The notes under the pieces were generated by a model that ran no database searches, was not told the DNA's origin, and saw only the letters and a list, made by a program, of their open reading frames with translations. Made by a program: the position numbers and the translations under genes. From the NCBI RefSeq assembly GCF_024599795.1, contig NZ_CP102246.1, forward strand, positions 1,302,001 through 1,366,000: a DNA stretch of 64,000 nucleotides. The letters are read 5' to 3'. The stretch is from Enterobacter cloacae complex sp. R_G8. Its GTDB lineage: Bacteria > Pseudomonadota > Gammaproteobacteria > Enterobacterales > Enterobacteriaceae. The number at the start of each line of letters is the position of its first letter. Positions within the stretch are counted from its first letter, which is position 1. This document shows, in pieces, positions 47,349-56,900 of this stretch.

Positions 47349-48080
47349 ATGGTCAGTACTGAGACGCTCCTTCATCCTGGCGGGTACCGAACCCCCTGGC
47401 ACAGCCATCGCGCTGGGCAGCTGTGGCGCATTGCAACGGGTCTGCTGGTGATTGAGTCACAGCGGGGGCGCTCGGTCGTACCGGCAAAACACATCGGCTG
47501 GATCCCGCCAGGTAATCAGCACGCCGCCTTTTCTGAAAGCGCGATAGAAGGCAGCGCCATCTATCTTGACCCCGCCTGCTGCACAAGGCTTCCCGATGTG
47601 CCCGCCCTGTTCGAGCCCGACGATCTTACCCATGCACTGTTTTCCCGCTTAAGCGTTGCTGAAAGCGAGTACGATCCGCGAAAGCTCACCCTGCTGCTGG
47701 ATGAGCTTGCCGTGGCACCCCAGGTGCACTTTACTCTGCCCGTGCCGACGGATCCGCGTCTGAAGGACGTGGTCAGGCATTTGCTGCAGTTTGTCGATGA
47801 TAATCAGACGGTTGAGAGCCATGCCCGCCAGGCGGGGATGAGCGTGCGTACGTTCAACCGTCGTTTTCGTGCCCAGACCGGAATGAACTTCGTTAACTGG
47901 CGGCAGCTGGCACGCGTGATGCAGGCAATGGAGTGGCTGGCCGCGGGGAAGCCGGTGGGGTGGATTGCGCTGTCCTGTGGCTACAGCAGCGTCAGCGCAT
48001 TTATTGAGGTTTTCAGAGCATGGACCGGTAAAACGCCGGGGCAGTGGGCGGTTAAAGAAGTCCCTTTTGGGCGAAGGTAA
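47349..48080 (+). CDS. AraC-family regulator (cupin type)
   Basis: 243-aa regulator: N-terminal cupin with WHSHRAGQLWRIATG and WIPPGNQHAAF; C-terminal AraC HTHs at about 135-235 (SHARQAGMSVRTFNRRFRAQTGMNFVNW; ALSCGYSSVSAFIEVFRAWTG). Similar in plan to the AraC protein at 10547. Probably regulates the divergent NTF2-like gene. No clear ribosome site in front of ATG 47349. Confidence 0.85.
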   Translation: MVSTETLLHPGGYRTPWHSHRAGQLWRIATGLLVIESQRGRSVVPAKHIGWIPPGNQHAAFSESAIEGSAIYLDPACCTRLPDVPALFEPDDLTHALFSRLSVAESEYDPRKLTLLLDELAVAPQVHFTLPVPTDPRLKDVVRHLLQFVDDNQTVESHARQAGMSVRTFNRRFRAQTGMNFVNWRQLARVMQAMEWLAAGKPVGWIALSCGYSSVSAFIEVFRAWTGKTPGQWAVKEVPFGRR

Positions 48081-48099
48081 TGCGCGTGGCGAGGCTTTG

Positions 48100-48237
48100 T
48101 CAGGGATATTCGATTCTCCTTCTCCCGATTTCTACGTTTTGTTGTAGATTCATCCAGCATTCAGTGCTGGTAGTGGTGTGATCGGTGTTTATTCTCTCTG
48201 CCAGTTCAGAGATACGTAATTTTTCCTGGTTATTCAT
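48100..48237 (-). pseudogene. Possible remnant of a HigA-type antitoxin
   Basis: A 45-residue frame, MNNQEKLRISELAERI...TECWMNLQQNVEIGRR. The IS-x-ELAxRI followed by a T-rich turn and (E/C)WMNLQ is the pattern of the C-terminal half of XRE/HigA antitoxins (ELAlRl...T-P-E-F-W-L-N-L-Q). The HTH half is missing and no HigB toxin is adjacent, so this looks like a decayed fragment. It could instead be chance. Confidence 0.4.
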
Positions 48238-48281
48238 CATTAACGTTCTGTTTATAAATATAAAATAGATGCGGTATGATG

Positions 48282-48314
48282 CCCTCATCCCGACCCTCTC
48301 CCACAGGGAGAGGG
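48282..48314. repeat. Dispersed palindromic repeat, copy D
   Basis: CCCTCATCCCGACCCTCTCC then CACAGGGAGAGGG, matching copy B at almost every base. It lies just downstream of the unrecognised 145-aa gene on the minus strand. Confidence 0.8.
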
Positions 48315-48325
48315 AGAAAACTACC

Positions 48326-48763
48326 TCAACCCAGCAACGCGATTCCAGCCTCCGTCCTCAGCCAGCGCGGGGCTTTTAGCTGGTCGGCAAAATATCCAGT
48401 AAGTTCAAAGAGCAAATCCCCCATCACGCGTGCGGATTCGGGCGTAAGCGCGCCACTAATCAACAGTTGGGTAATTTCCTCGCAGTAGCGGCAGAGCTGG
48501 TCGGATTCGGTGTTGAATACAGGCTCACGTTCGGGAAACCGATCGACGGTGAGACGTTCCTGTAGGTGCTCAGGGATAGGCTCCAGCAGCATTGGGCGGA
48601 GCAGGGCAAACGTCGAGGCAAGACGACCGCAGAGGGCTATTTTTCTCGCGGGATTGGTCTCTTCCACCAGCGCTTCGCAATAGCGTTGGCAATTGTCGGC
48701 AAGTTCGATGAAGTCGGTGTTGCAGTCGAAAGGGGTCGTGAAAAGTGCGTTACTGGTGGTCAT
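48326..48763 (-). CDS. Unrecognised 145-aa protein
   Basis: I do not recognise a family. The protein is predicted almost wholly helical and acidic, with three Cys in the N-terminal half (FDCNTDF, DNCQRYC) and one pair-like CRYC further on; no signal peptide and no membrane segment. Text such as ALVEETNPARKIALCGRLASTFALLRPML and GALTPESARVMGDLLFELTGYFADQL suggests two helical repeats. Starts at ATG 48763 with GGAAACTTTC-type weak upstream sequence. Flanked by the repeat (copy D) and two likely gene fragments, so it may be part of a small acquired segment. Confidence 0.65.
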   Translation of the reverse strand: MTTSNALFTTPFDCNTDFIELADNCQRYCEALVEETNPARKIALCGRLASTFALLRPMLLEPIPEHLQERLTVDRFPEREPVFNTESDQLCRYCEEITQLLISGALTPESARVMGDLLFELTGYFADQLKAPRWLRTEAGIALLG

Positions 48764-48784
48764 ATGAAAGTTTCCATTAAGTGA

Positions 48785-49018
48785 TTATGACACTGCCAGA
48801 GAAATGCCAATTTCCCGGGTGGCAGGACTGAACGGAGTTGGCATTACCGGCCTTAATGGACACCGGCGCGTCTTGCGACGCCCCCGCCCAGCCCACCATT
48901 GGAATGTAGCCAGACGCACGGCGCAACAAGAGCTGACGCCGCCATTAAGTTTAACCGGGATGCCAATCCCGACGCCAGATTTTGCTGGCGTGGGAGGAAC
49001 ATACGCCCGGTTAACCAT
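48785..49018 (-). pseudogene. Ash/Icd-like prophage-type fragment
   Basis: The frame includes PPTPAKSGVGIGIPVKLNGG and ends EIGISLAVS; SKSGxGIGxPVxLN and a closing 'EIGISL' are hallmarks of Ash/Icd-like small proteins of P4-type satellites and prophages. A second minus-strand frame over the same bases reads NLMAASALVAPCVWLHSNGG, also family-like, so the coding sequence seems split between frames. No ribosome site. Probably a decayed copy in an otherwise gene-free 327-bp gap. Confidence 0.4.
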
Positions 49019-49090
49019 AAAAAGAAGAAGGTTATCCAGGAAAAATCCAATCCTGTGAGGCGGCTTCAGGAAATGATGTAAGGCGTTTCA

Positions 49091-50290
49091 TCAACGCTCC
49101 CTCAGCGCTTCCTTCGCCCGGTTAAACGGCTTAATCATATAATCCAGCACCGTTTTCTCCCCGGTCTTGATATCCACCGTCGCAATCATCCCCGGCACAA
49201 TTGAGAAGTGCCTGCCTGCTTTATTCACCAGGTAATCCTGGCTGGTGCGGATAAACACCCGGTAATAGAACACTTCCGGCTTGGCTTCGTCCTGGATGGT
49301 GTCCGGGGAAATCGTCTCCACCACCCCGTGCAGCCCGCCGTAAATGGCGTAGTCGTAGGCGGTGATTTTGACCAGCGCCTCCTGGTTCGGATGGATAAAG
49401 GCGATATCGCGCGGCGAGAGGCGGGTTTCGATCAGCAGGTGATCGTCCACCGGCACGATCTCCATCAGCTCGCCGTTGGGCGGGATCACGCCGCCGATGG
49501 TGGTGACCTTGATGTTTTTCACGATCCCGCGCACCGGCGATTTCACCGTCAGGCGCGTGACGGAATCCTGACGGCCTTTCAGGATCGCCGAGACCATATC
49601 CACCTCCGCGTTGGCTTTCGAGAGCGCCTCGCGCGCCTGAACGTAATACTGCGAACGCAAGTCGGTGAGCTTCAGCTCCAGGTCACTTTTCTGCCGCTGC
49701 AGGCGCAGCACCTCTACGTGGCTGGCGGCCCCGGTTTTAACCAGCCGCTGGGTGATCGCCAGCTCCTTATTGGCGAGATCGAGCGCGGCGCGCAGCTCCC
49801 GCTGGGTATCCTCAAGCTGCGCGCGGCGGGAGTTGTAGAGCCGCGTTTCGTCGGCAATCAGCTCCGGCCATTCCTTCAGCGAAGGGGGGAACTTCAACGG
49901 CAGATCGTTCACCTCGGCATACAGGCGCGCGCTGGAGGCCAGCGAGGCACGGTAGCGTGCCGCACTTTCGCCGACGTTTGATTCTGAACGCGTGGGATCA
50001 AGGCGCGCCAGCACTTGTCCAGCCTGCACCTGATCGCCCTCGTGGACGTTCAGCTCGGTGAGGATCCCCCCGTCCAGCGACTGTAAAACCTGCTCGCGCG
50101 AGCTGGGGATCACTTTGCCGGTACCGGTTGAGACCTCATCCAGCATGCCAAACCAGGCCCAGATCCCGAGGACGATAAACAGCAGCAGAGAGAGGATCAC
50201 GATTCGTCGCGCGCCGGTGTAGCCGCTTTCAGAACCGAGCGCATTATCCAGATCGTCCATTGCCGCGGCATCACGCTGACTGATTTTCAT
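49091..50290 (-). CDS. bapD: Type I secretion membrane fusion protein (HlyD family, BapD-like)
   Basis: 399-aa adaptor of the adhesin export system. One N-terminal membrane helix (about 29-50), then GKVIPSSREQVLQSLDGGILTELNVHEGDQV (first lipoyl half), a long coiled-coil hairpin (about 110-260, many R/L/E/Q), second lipoyl half VKSPVRGIVKNIKVTTIGGVI, and a beta-barrel ending GMIATVDIKTGEKTVLDYMIKPF, typical of HlyD/LapC. Its first 20 bases overlap the exporter gene. Spans inner membrane to outer-membrane channel. Confidence 0.93.
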   Translation of the reverse strand: MKISQRDAAAMDDLDNALGSESGYTGARRIVILSLLLFIVLGIWAWFGMLDEVSTGTGKVIPSSREQVLQSLDGGILTELNVHEGDQVQAGQVLARLDPTRSESNVGESAARYRASLASSARLYAEVNDLPLKFPPSLKEWPELIADETRLYNSRRAQLEDTQRELRAALDLANKELAITQRLVKTGAASHVEVLRLQRQKSDLELKLTDLRSQYYVQAREALSKANAEVDMVSAILKGRQDSVTRLTVKSPVRGIVKNIKVTTIGGVIPPNGELMEIVPVDDHLLIETRLSPRDIAFIHPNQEALVKITAYDYAIYGGLHGVVETISPDTIQDEAKPEVFYYRVFIRTSQDYLVNKAGRHFSIVPGMIATVDIKTGEKTVLDYMIKPFNRAKEALRER

Positions 50291-52463
50291 TTTTCCACTC
50301 CCTTGCGGCGGCTGCCTGCTGTTGTTGCATGCGGCTGTTGTTCAGCGCCTGCGCTTTCGGGGCATCCATCACCAGCATGCCCTCCTTGAGCACCACTACC
50401 CGCTCGACCAGTTCCAGCACCGGCACGCGATGGGTGGCGACGATCAGCGTACGGTGGCCGAGCCAGGCGCTCAGACGCTGGATAAATTCCCGTTCGGTAT
50501 GCTCATCCAGCGAGGCGGTGGGTTCGTCCATCAGCACGATATTCGGGTCGCGCAGCAGCATGCGCGCCAGCAAAATCGACTGCCGCTGGCCGCCGGAGAG
50601 CCCCACGCCGTTCTCCATGATCGGATAGTCCAGCCCCTTCGGCAGCTTCTGCACAAAGCTCGCCGCGCCGGTTAACTCCAGCGCGGCGAAAATCTCGTCG
50701 TCGGTGGCGCGCGGCATGCCGAGGGTGATGTTTTCCCGCAGGGTGCCGTAAAACAGCCGCGCGTTCTGGGTCATAAAGCCGACGTTGCGCCGGACGTCGG
50801 CGACATCGAGGTGCGGCAGGCTGAGGTTGTCGAGCCGCAGTTCGCCGCCGGCCAGATCCATCCCGCCCGCCATCGCCTGCAGCAGGGTTGATTTGCCCGC
50901 GCCGTTACGCCCGAGGATCGCCACTTTCTCACCGGGCTTGATCTCCAGACGGTTGATGCGCAGCGCCATGCGCGGATCCTCCGGGTGATAGCGAAACTGC
51001 GCCTGCTCGAACAGGTAGTGACCGCGCAGCACATCCTGGCGGATCGGCGTCTCCTCGCGCTGGTTCTCGGTCGGCAATTGCATAATGCTGTCCAGCCCCT
51101 CTTTTGCCGCTTTCACCTGCTGCCAGCGGGCCAGCACGCCGCACAGCGTCGCCATGGGGGCGATCATGCGCGAGGCCAGCATCGAGGCGGCGACCACCGA
51201 ACCGGTGGTCAGCGTGCCGTCGATCACCATCGGCGCGCCGACCACGATCACGGCGGCGTAAACCAGGCTCTGGATGGTCATCCCCCAGCTGATCAGGTTC
51301 TGTGTCAGCTCGCGGGTGCGCAGGCCAGATTCCGCGGTGATCTGGATATAGCTGTTCCACTGCTGCAAAAAGCGGTTTTCCGCCTGCATCAGCTTGATGT
51401 CTTCCAGCCCCTGCACGCTCTCCACCAGCACCGCGTTGCGCAGGGTCGATTCATGGGCGGATTGTTTCGCCAGCTCCGCCAGCTTCTTCTGCAGCAGCAG
51501 ACCGGGCAGAACCATGATCACCGCCGCCACCGGGGCGATCCACGCCAGCTGCGGGGCGATAATCGCCAGCACCACCACAAACAGTAAGAAGAAGGGCAGA
51601 TCGACAATCGTCGAGATGGTGGAGGAGGTGACCATCTCGCGGATCTGCTCCAGCTCGCGCAGCTGGGAGATAAAGCTCCCGGTAGAGCGCGGGATGGCGC
51701 TGTTGCGCAGCCGCAGGGCGTGGCCGAACACGCGATCCGAGACGCGCAGATCCGAGCGCTTGCCCAGCAGATCCATAATGTGCCCGCGCGCCACGCGCAG
51801 CACGAAGCCAAACAGGGTGGCGATCAGCACCCCGATGGTCAGCACGTACAGCGTCGGGTAGGACTGGGCGGGGATGACCCGGTCGTACACCTGCATGGAA
51901 AAGACAATCCCGGAGAGCGACAGCACGTTGATAAACAGCGCGGCGAGCATCACCCAGCTGTAGGGGCGCAGGTCGCGCATCACCAGCCGGTAGAGCCAGT
52001 CCGGGCGGTATTTTGAGATATAGGCGTCCACCCGACTGTCCTTCAGCGCCGCCAGCGGACGCAGGGCGATGACGTGGCGGATGGCGGGCAGCATCGCCGT
52101 CATCGACAAACGGTTGGTGTAGGCCTGGTCGTCAAAGAAGCTGACCTCCAGCGTATCGTCGCCGTCGAAATGTTCGATTACCCCGACCCTGCCGTCGTTT
52201 AGCGCCACCACCACCGGCAGACGCCAGCTGTTGATCGACTGCTGGCTGGCGGTAAGCAGCTGAAACGACAGCCCCGCCTCGCGGGCGAGCTGGGTGAGGG
52301 CGGGCACCATCGGTTTACCTTTCAGCCACGGCGCACCCGCCAGCAGCGCGCCGGGAGAGCAGGCGACGCGGTAGCGCGTGGCGATAAAGCCAAAGGCCTG
52401 CGCCCACTGGGCCAGGGCGTCATCCGTCATGGGTTCAGCTTGCGGCATATCACGCTCTTTCAT
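50271..52463 (-). CDS. bapC: Type I secretion ABC exporter (BapC-like)
   Basis: 730-aa LapB-type exporter. The N-terminal ~135 residues form a C39-like domain lacking the catalytic Cys (ALAQWAQAFGFIATRYRV...), which recognises substrate instead of cutting. Membrane domain about 160-440 with six helices (SLSGIVFSMQVYDRVIP follows helix 1). ATPase: Walker A GRNGAGKST, signature LSGGQRQ, Walker B NIVLMDEPTASLD, switch ATHR. ATG overlaps the stop of the outer-membrane gene by 4 bases. Exports the giant adhesin encoded just upstream. Confidence 0.95.
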   Translation of the reverse strand: MKERDMPQAEPMTDDALAQWAQAFGFIATRYRVACSPGALLAGAPWLKGKPMVPALTQLAREAGLSFQLLTASQQSINSWRLPVVVALNDGRVGVIEHFDGDDTLEVSFFDDQAYTNRLSMTAMLPAIRHVIALRPLAALKDSRVDAYISKYRPDWLYRLVMRDLRPYSWVMLAALFINVLSLSGIVFSMQVYDRVIPAQSYPTLYVLTIGVLIATLFGFVLRVARGHIMDLLGKRSDLRVSDRVFGHALRLRNSAIPRSTGSFISQLRELEQIREMVTSSTISTIVDLPFFLLFVVVLAIIAPQLAWIAPVAAVIMVLPGLLLQKKLAELAKQSAHESTLRNAVLVESVQGLEDIKLMQAENRFLQQWNSYIQITAESGLRTRELTQNLISWGMTIQSLVYAAVIVVGAPMVIDGTLTTGSVVAASMLASRMIAPMATLCGVLARWQQVKAAKEGLDSIMQLPTENQREETPIRQDVLRGHYLFEQAQFRYHPEDPRMALRINRLEIKPGEKVAILGRNGAGKSTLLQAMAGGMDLAGGELRLDNLSLPHLDVADVRRNVGFMTQNARLFYGTLRENITLGMPRATDDEIFAALELTGAASFVQKLPKGLDYPIMENGVGLSGGQRQSILLARMLLRDPNIVLMDEPTASLDEHTEREFIQRLSAWLGHRTLIVATHRVPVLELVERVVVLKEGMLVMDAPKAQALNNSRMQQQQAAAAREWKNENQSA

Positions 52464-53863
52464 GGCTGGATCTCCACGGTCTGGATGGTGCGGTTATCAA
52501 GATCGAACGCATGGCTCAACTGCCCGGTGTTGTAGAGGCAGTTGAGCTGCAGCTGATGCAGCTGGCCAAGGGTCTGTTGCTGGGTAAAACGCGCCTGGTA
52601 GACCTCCTGCTCGGCGTTGAGCACATCGAGCAGCGGGCGTGAGCCCAAATCAAGATACTGCTGCTGGTACAGTTCGCGGGTGCGGGCGCTGAGCGCCTCC
52701 TGGCGACCCTGGATCTGCAGGGTGCTGAGCAGGCTCATCACCTGGCTGCGTGCCTCCAGCAGCTTCTGGCGAACCTCAAGGCGGGTGCGCTGAATGGTGG
52801 ATTGCGCCGCTTCCACCGCGTGCCCGGCGGCGTTGCGCCGGGCGGTGAGGCCGCCGCCCTGATAGAGCGGCATCTGCACTTTCACCCACGCGGAGTATTG
52901 CGTGCGATCCCGCGTTTCGTTACCCGCATAGCGGTCGTTGAGGTAGTGACGCACTTCCGGCTCCAGTGAGACGGTCGGGGTCATCTGGGCGTTGGCGTAG
53001 TCGAGGTTGGCCTGGGCGACGTTTGCCTGCGCCCAGGCCGCTAACACCGCAGGCACCAGACGATCGTCCGGCTCGGCGATGTCACAGCTGCGGGCCAGCT
53101 TTTGCGGAAAATCGTTCCCCACCTCGTTGAGGGAGTTCCAGCCGAGAAAACTCATCAGCGTGGCGCGGGCGCTGTCGAGGCTGGCCTGGTACTGCATCAG
53201 CTGGGCGCGGGCGCCTTCGATACGGGCATCGGTCTGCACCACGTCAGAGAGCGAGGTGGCCCCTTCGTCGTTACGCAGTCGGGTCAGCTTGCCAATCGAG
53301 GAGAGGGCGTCGAGCTGCTCTTTGGCGGTATCGACCATCTGCTGCCAGGTTTGCACTTCCACCATGGCGATGGCGGTATCGTGGGCGATGGTGTCGATGC
53401 TCACCAGCACGTTGGCCTGCTGCTGGGCAACCCCGGCGTTTTCGGCACGCACCTGGCTTGCCACCTTGCCAAAGTCGTACAGCATCTGGGAGAGGGAGAG
53501 CACCAGCGATGGCGTGAAGCCGTTATCATCGCCGTCATGGGTATAGCCGTTGTCCATTCCGGCGTTAATTTGCGGGTAGTATTTCGATTTGGCGACGTCC
53601 ACCTCTTCGCTCTGCTGGTAGAGCTTTCCCACCGCTTCACTGATGGCCGGGTGCCAGGTGACGGCGCGGTTGACGGCGTCGCCAAGCTGCAGCGTGCCGG
53701 GGGCGGCATTGCCCACCACAGGCGCCACGCGGCCATTCAGGGCGGGGAGTTCCTGCGTTTCGCGAAGTTGTCCGGTATTGATCATCGCCGCCGGATTAGC
53801 GGAGAGTGCGGGCACAGATATCAGGCAGCACGAGAGCCACCAGTAAGGCATCATCTTTCCCAT
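52460..53863 (-). CDS. bapB: TolC-family outer-membrane channel (BapB-like)
   Basis: 467-aa outer-membrane factor. Signal peptide of about 22 residues (PYWWLSCCLISVPALSA). TolC repeats: AVNRAVTWHPAISEAVGKLYQQSEEVDVAKSKYYPQINAG in the first half and QANLDYANAQMTPTVSLEPEV...MPLYQGGGLTARRNAAGHAVEAA in the second, each followed by a long helical hairpin. The outer-membrane member of the dedicated type I system. It lies 83 bases after the adhesin gene with a strong hairpin between. Confidence 0.94.
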   Translation of the reverse strand: MGKMMPYWWLSCCLISVPALSANPAAMINTGQLRETQELPALNGRVAPVVGNAAPGTLQLGDAVNRAVTWHPAISEAVGKLYQQSEEVDVAKSKYYPQINAGMDNGYTHDGDDNGFTPSLVLSLSQMLYDFGKVASQVRAENAGVAQQQANVLVSIDTIAHDTAIAMVEVQTWQQMVDTAKEQLDALSSIGKLTRLRNDEGATSLSDVVQTDARIEGARAQLMQYQASLDSARATLMSFLGWNSLNEVGNDFPQKLARSCDIAEPDDRLVPAVLAAWAQANVAQANLDYANAQMTPTVSLEPEVRHYLNDRYAGNETRDRTQYSAWVKVQMPLYQGGGLTARRNAAGHAVEAAQSTIQRTRLEVRQKLLEARSQVMSLLSTLQIQGRQEALSARTRELYQQQYLDLGSRPLLDVLNAEQEVYQARFTQQQTLGQLHQLQLNCLYNTGQLSHAFDLDNRTIQTVEIQP

Positions 53864-53906
53864 GTCATGTCCCTAATAAAAAATAAGTACAGCTTTATTG
53901 TTTATG

Positions 53907-53927
53907 CCCGGGCGCAGTGCGCCCGGG
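53907..53927 (-). terminator. GC-rich hairpin between adhesin and export genes
   Basis: Perfect 9-bp CCCGGGCGC / GCGCCCGGG stem with a 3-base loop, 20 bases after the adhesin stop. On the minus strand it is followed by ATAAACAATAAAG, without a T-run, so it may attenuate or protect the mRNA end more than terminate fully. Confidence 0.65.
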
Positions 53928-53946
53928 TCAGGTACTGCAGGTGCTA

Positions 53947-56900
53947 TCAGGTCACGATGTGTTGCTGGTTAACTAACTCGTCGTAGGTGGTCTGGACGTT
54001 ATCCAGCGTCACGAGCGTGGTATTGGTATAGGTGCTTCCTGTACCGTCACGGTCGATGGAGATCACGGTACTGCCATTGCTGTTCGTCACATGCAGGTAA
54101 TTACCAAGCGTTGACGCACTGCCGTTCCAGCCCACCAGCAGATCGCCGATGTCAATTTTGTCTCCCTGGGCCAGCGAGAAGTTGGTCCAGTGATCGCCGG
54201 CGGTACTGCTGACGTTACCCGCGGTGGCGTTGCCTGCGGTGCTGTTCAGCACCTGATAAATCAGCGTATCGCCGTACGCGGTGCCGGTAATGACATCGTT
54301 ATGCTCAGAACTGACGAACTGCGGCGCCATATTGATGGTCAGCGTGGCGTTGTCCGTATTGCCGTTGGCATCGGTGAGGGTGTAGTTGAAGACCTCCTTC
54401 GACGTGATGGTTGAGAGCGACACCCCGCTGTTGAGGGTGTAGGTGTAGTGGCCGTCTGCGCCAATCGCCAGCGTGCCGTAATGACCCGTGACGTTGACCA
54501 GCGTGCTGCCGGTGTAAGGATCCAGCGTGGTGGTGGTGCCGTCGTAGCCGGTAATGGTGACGCGGGTATCGACCGACTGCAGCTGATCCATCGCCCCGGC
54601 GGAATCCGTGCCGTCGAAGATATTGCCGTCAACGGTGTGGCCGCTGGTGGAGTCGAACTGGGTCAGCGAGTAGGTGGTACCGTTCACGCTCGGGGTGATG
54701 GTGATGTTGCCCACGCTCAGCCCCGGTACGCTGCCGGTATAGCTCAGCGTATAGGTCCCGGCATTCAGATCCAGCCCGGTCAGGGGAACGTCAATACTGC
54801 CGCCCAGCAGAGAGCCACCGCTGAAGGAGCCGGTGCGGATAACACCGTTGGCATCACTGATCGTCCAGTTCACCGTCAGTCCGCCCAGCGCCAGCAGCGA
54901 CGCGACGTCAAAGTGCAGCGACGCGCTATGCAGGGCGGTGTTCGGATCCACCACAAAGGTCCCGCTTCCGCTGCCCGTGGTGGTACCTAACAACGAGGTG
55001 GTCCAGCTGGCGCTGCCGACGGTGGTGTCAGCGTAGGCCGAGGTATGGTGTACCGACGTGACACTCATCTCGGTGCTGACATCGTTCACCGCATCCATTG
55101 CCCGCGCGGTTGGGGTAATGTTGAGCGAGCCCGTATCTTTCGCGCCGTTTGGTGCCGTAATGGTATAGACGAAGGTGTCCGGCGTGCTGATATGGTCCGC
55201 ACCCACGCCGTTTCGCAGGGTGTAGGTGTACTGACCGGACGAATCAATGGTCAGCGTGCCGTATTCTCCCTGAATGTCGGTTGTTCCACTGCTGTTAACC
55301 GCCACACCGTTCACTGCCGTCACCACCGTGCCATCCGGCACCGGATCGTTCGCCAGCACATCCCCCGTGGTGCTCTCTCCGATACTGGAGACGCTGTAGA
55401 CATGATCCTCCAGCACGCTCAGGGTGTAGGCCGTCAGCGCGGTGATCCCTGCCGCCGTATTGAGCAGGAACAAGTACTCCCCGCCAGGCAGGTTCAGCGT
55501 CAGCTGGGAGGAGGTGCCGCCCAGCAGCGGCGCACGCAGCCAGCCCGGCTCAACGCGCATCTGCTCGAAGGTCTGGGTCGCATTGTTGAACTTATAGACG
55601 TACAGGTCGAACACCGAGGCCAGGGCTACGCCCCCCACGGAGGCCTGAATCGTCATGGTGCGGGTCGTCCCTTCCTCCACGGTGTAGATGATCGGGTTGG
55701 TCATATCGTCCAGCAGGTTCAGCCCCAGCGTGTTGCCGAGATTGATCCCCACCAGGGTAAAGCCGCTTTGCGACGAGGTGCCGTTGTCGATGGCCTGGAC
55801 GGTGGTGTCGAAGGTCAGGGAAGCCGCGTCGTCTACGGCGACAATGCCATTCGCCACGCTGCCCGCACCGAGCGACAGCACGAGGTTCGCCGACGCGCTG
55901 ACACCGTTATGGGTGATGGTGTAGGTGAAGCTCTCCGTGCGGCCAATGACGGCTGCACTGGTGTCGGTGAGGTTGTAGGTGTAGCTGCCGTCGCGGTTGA
56001 TGGTTAGCGTACCGTACTGCCCCTGAATCACCGTGCCGTCGGCGTTGACGCTGGTGGTGACCCCCAGCGCGTTGGTCACGGCGGAGACGGTCGTACCTGC
56101 CGGGGCATTATCGCTGCCTGCGGTAGGATCGGTATCCAGGATCACGTTACCGTCCAGGCTGGTGTCGCCCGTGACGGTCCCGGCGCTGGTCTCTTTCACC
56201 GCCACATCCAGGCTGGTGTACGAGCCGGTTGCCAGCAGGTTGGTGTTGTAGCTCAGCACGCGATACTGGCCATCAGCCAGCCCGGTCAGGTTCAGCGACA
56301 CGCCGGTGGCCCCAAGGGTCAGCAGGTCGGCGAACTGCGGTTGTCCGGTATCCACGACGGTGGTCCAGGTGCCGTTGACGCTGTCGAAACGCTGCACCAC
56401 CAGCTCCAGGGTGTTGAGCAGCGAAAGCACGGCCCCCGTGGCGTTGGCATTCACCACAATATCCGCACTGCCGCCGCTGCCCACGTTGAACTCAACCTGG
56501 GCAGTATCGTTGCCCAGCAGGGTCAGCACGTTGCCCACGGCACCCACCAGCAGGAAGCCGTAGTCGCTGTACTGGCTGTTGGTGACGGTGGCGGTGGTGC
56601 TGAGCTCCAGCTCTTCAACGTTATTGCTGGCAGAGAGCGGCACCACCGGCGCAAGGACCGAGCCCGGCTGCGAGGTGTTACCCGCCGCATCGGTAGCCGT
56701 GATCTGCAGGGTCTGGCCTTCGGTCTGCTTGTTGAGGAAGGTGTAGCTGTAGGCGCCATTGCTGTCTGCGGTGGTGGTCACCGTTGACCCGTCCGCGAGG
56801 CGGATGGTGACGGTGCTGCCCGCTTCGGCCGTACCGGTCAATACGCTGCCGTCAGCGTTAAAGGTCCCGGCAGGCGCGGTTGGCGCCGTCACGTCGACGA

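Noticed and set aside
29131..53863. The accessory region as a single genomic island
   Set aside because: No integrase, attachment-site repeat or tRNA boundary was seen, and base composition looks like the rest of the chromosome; it reads better as several independent insertions.
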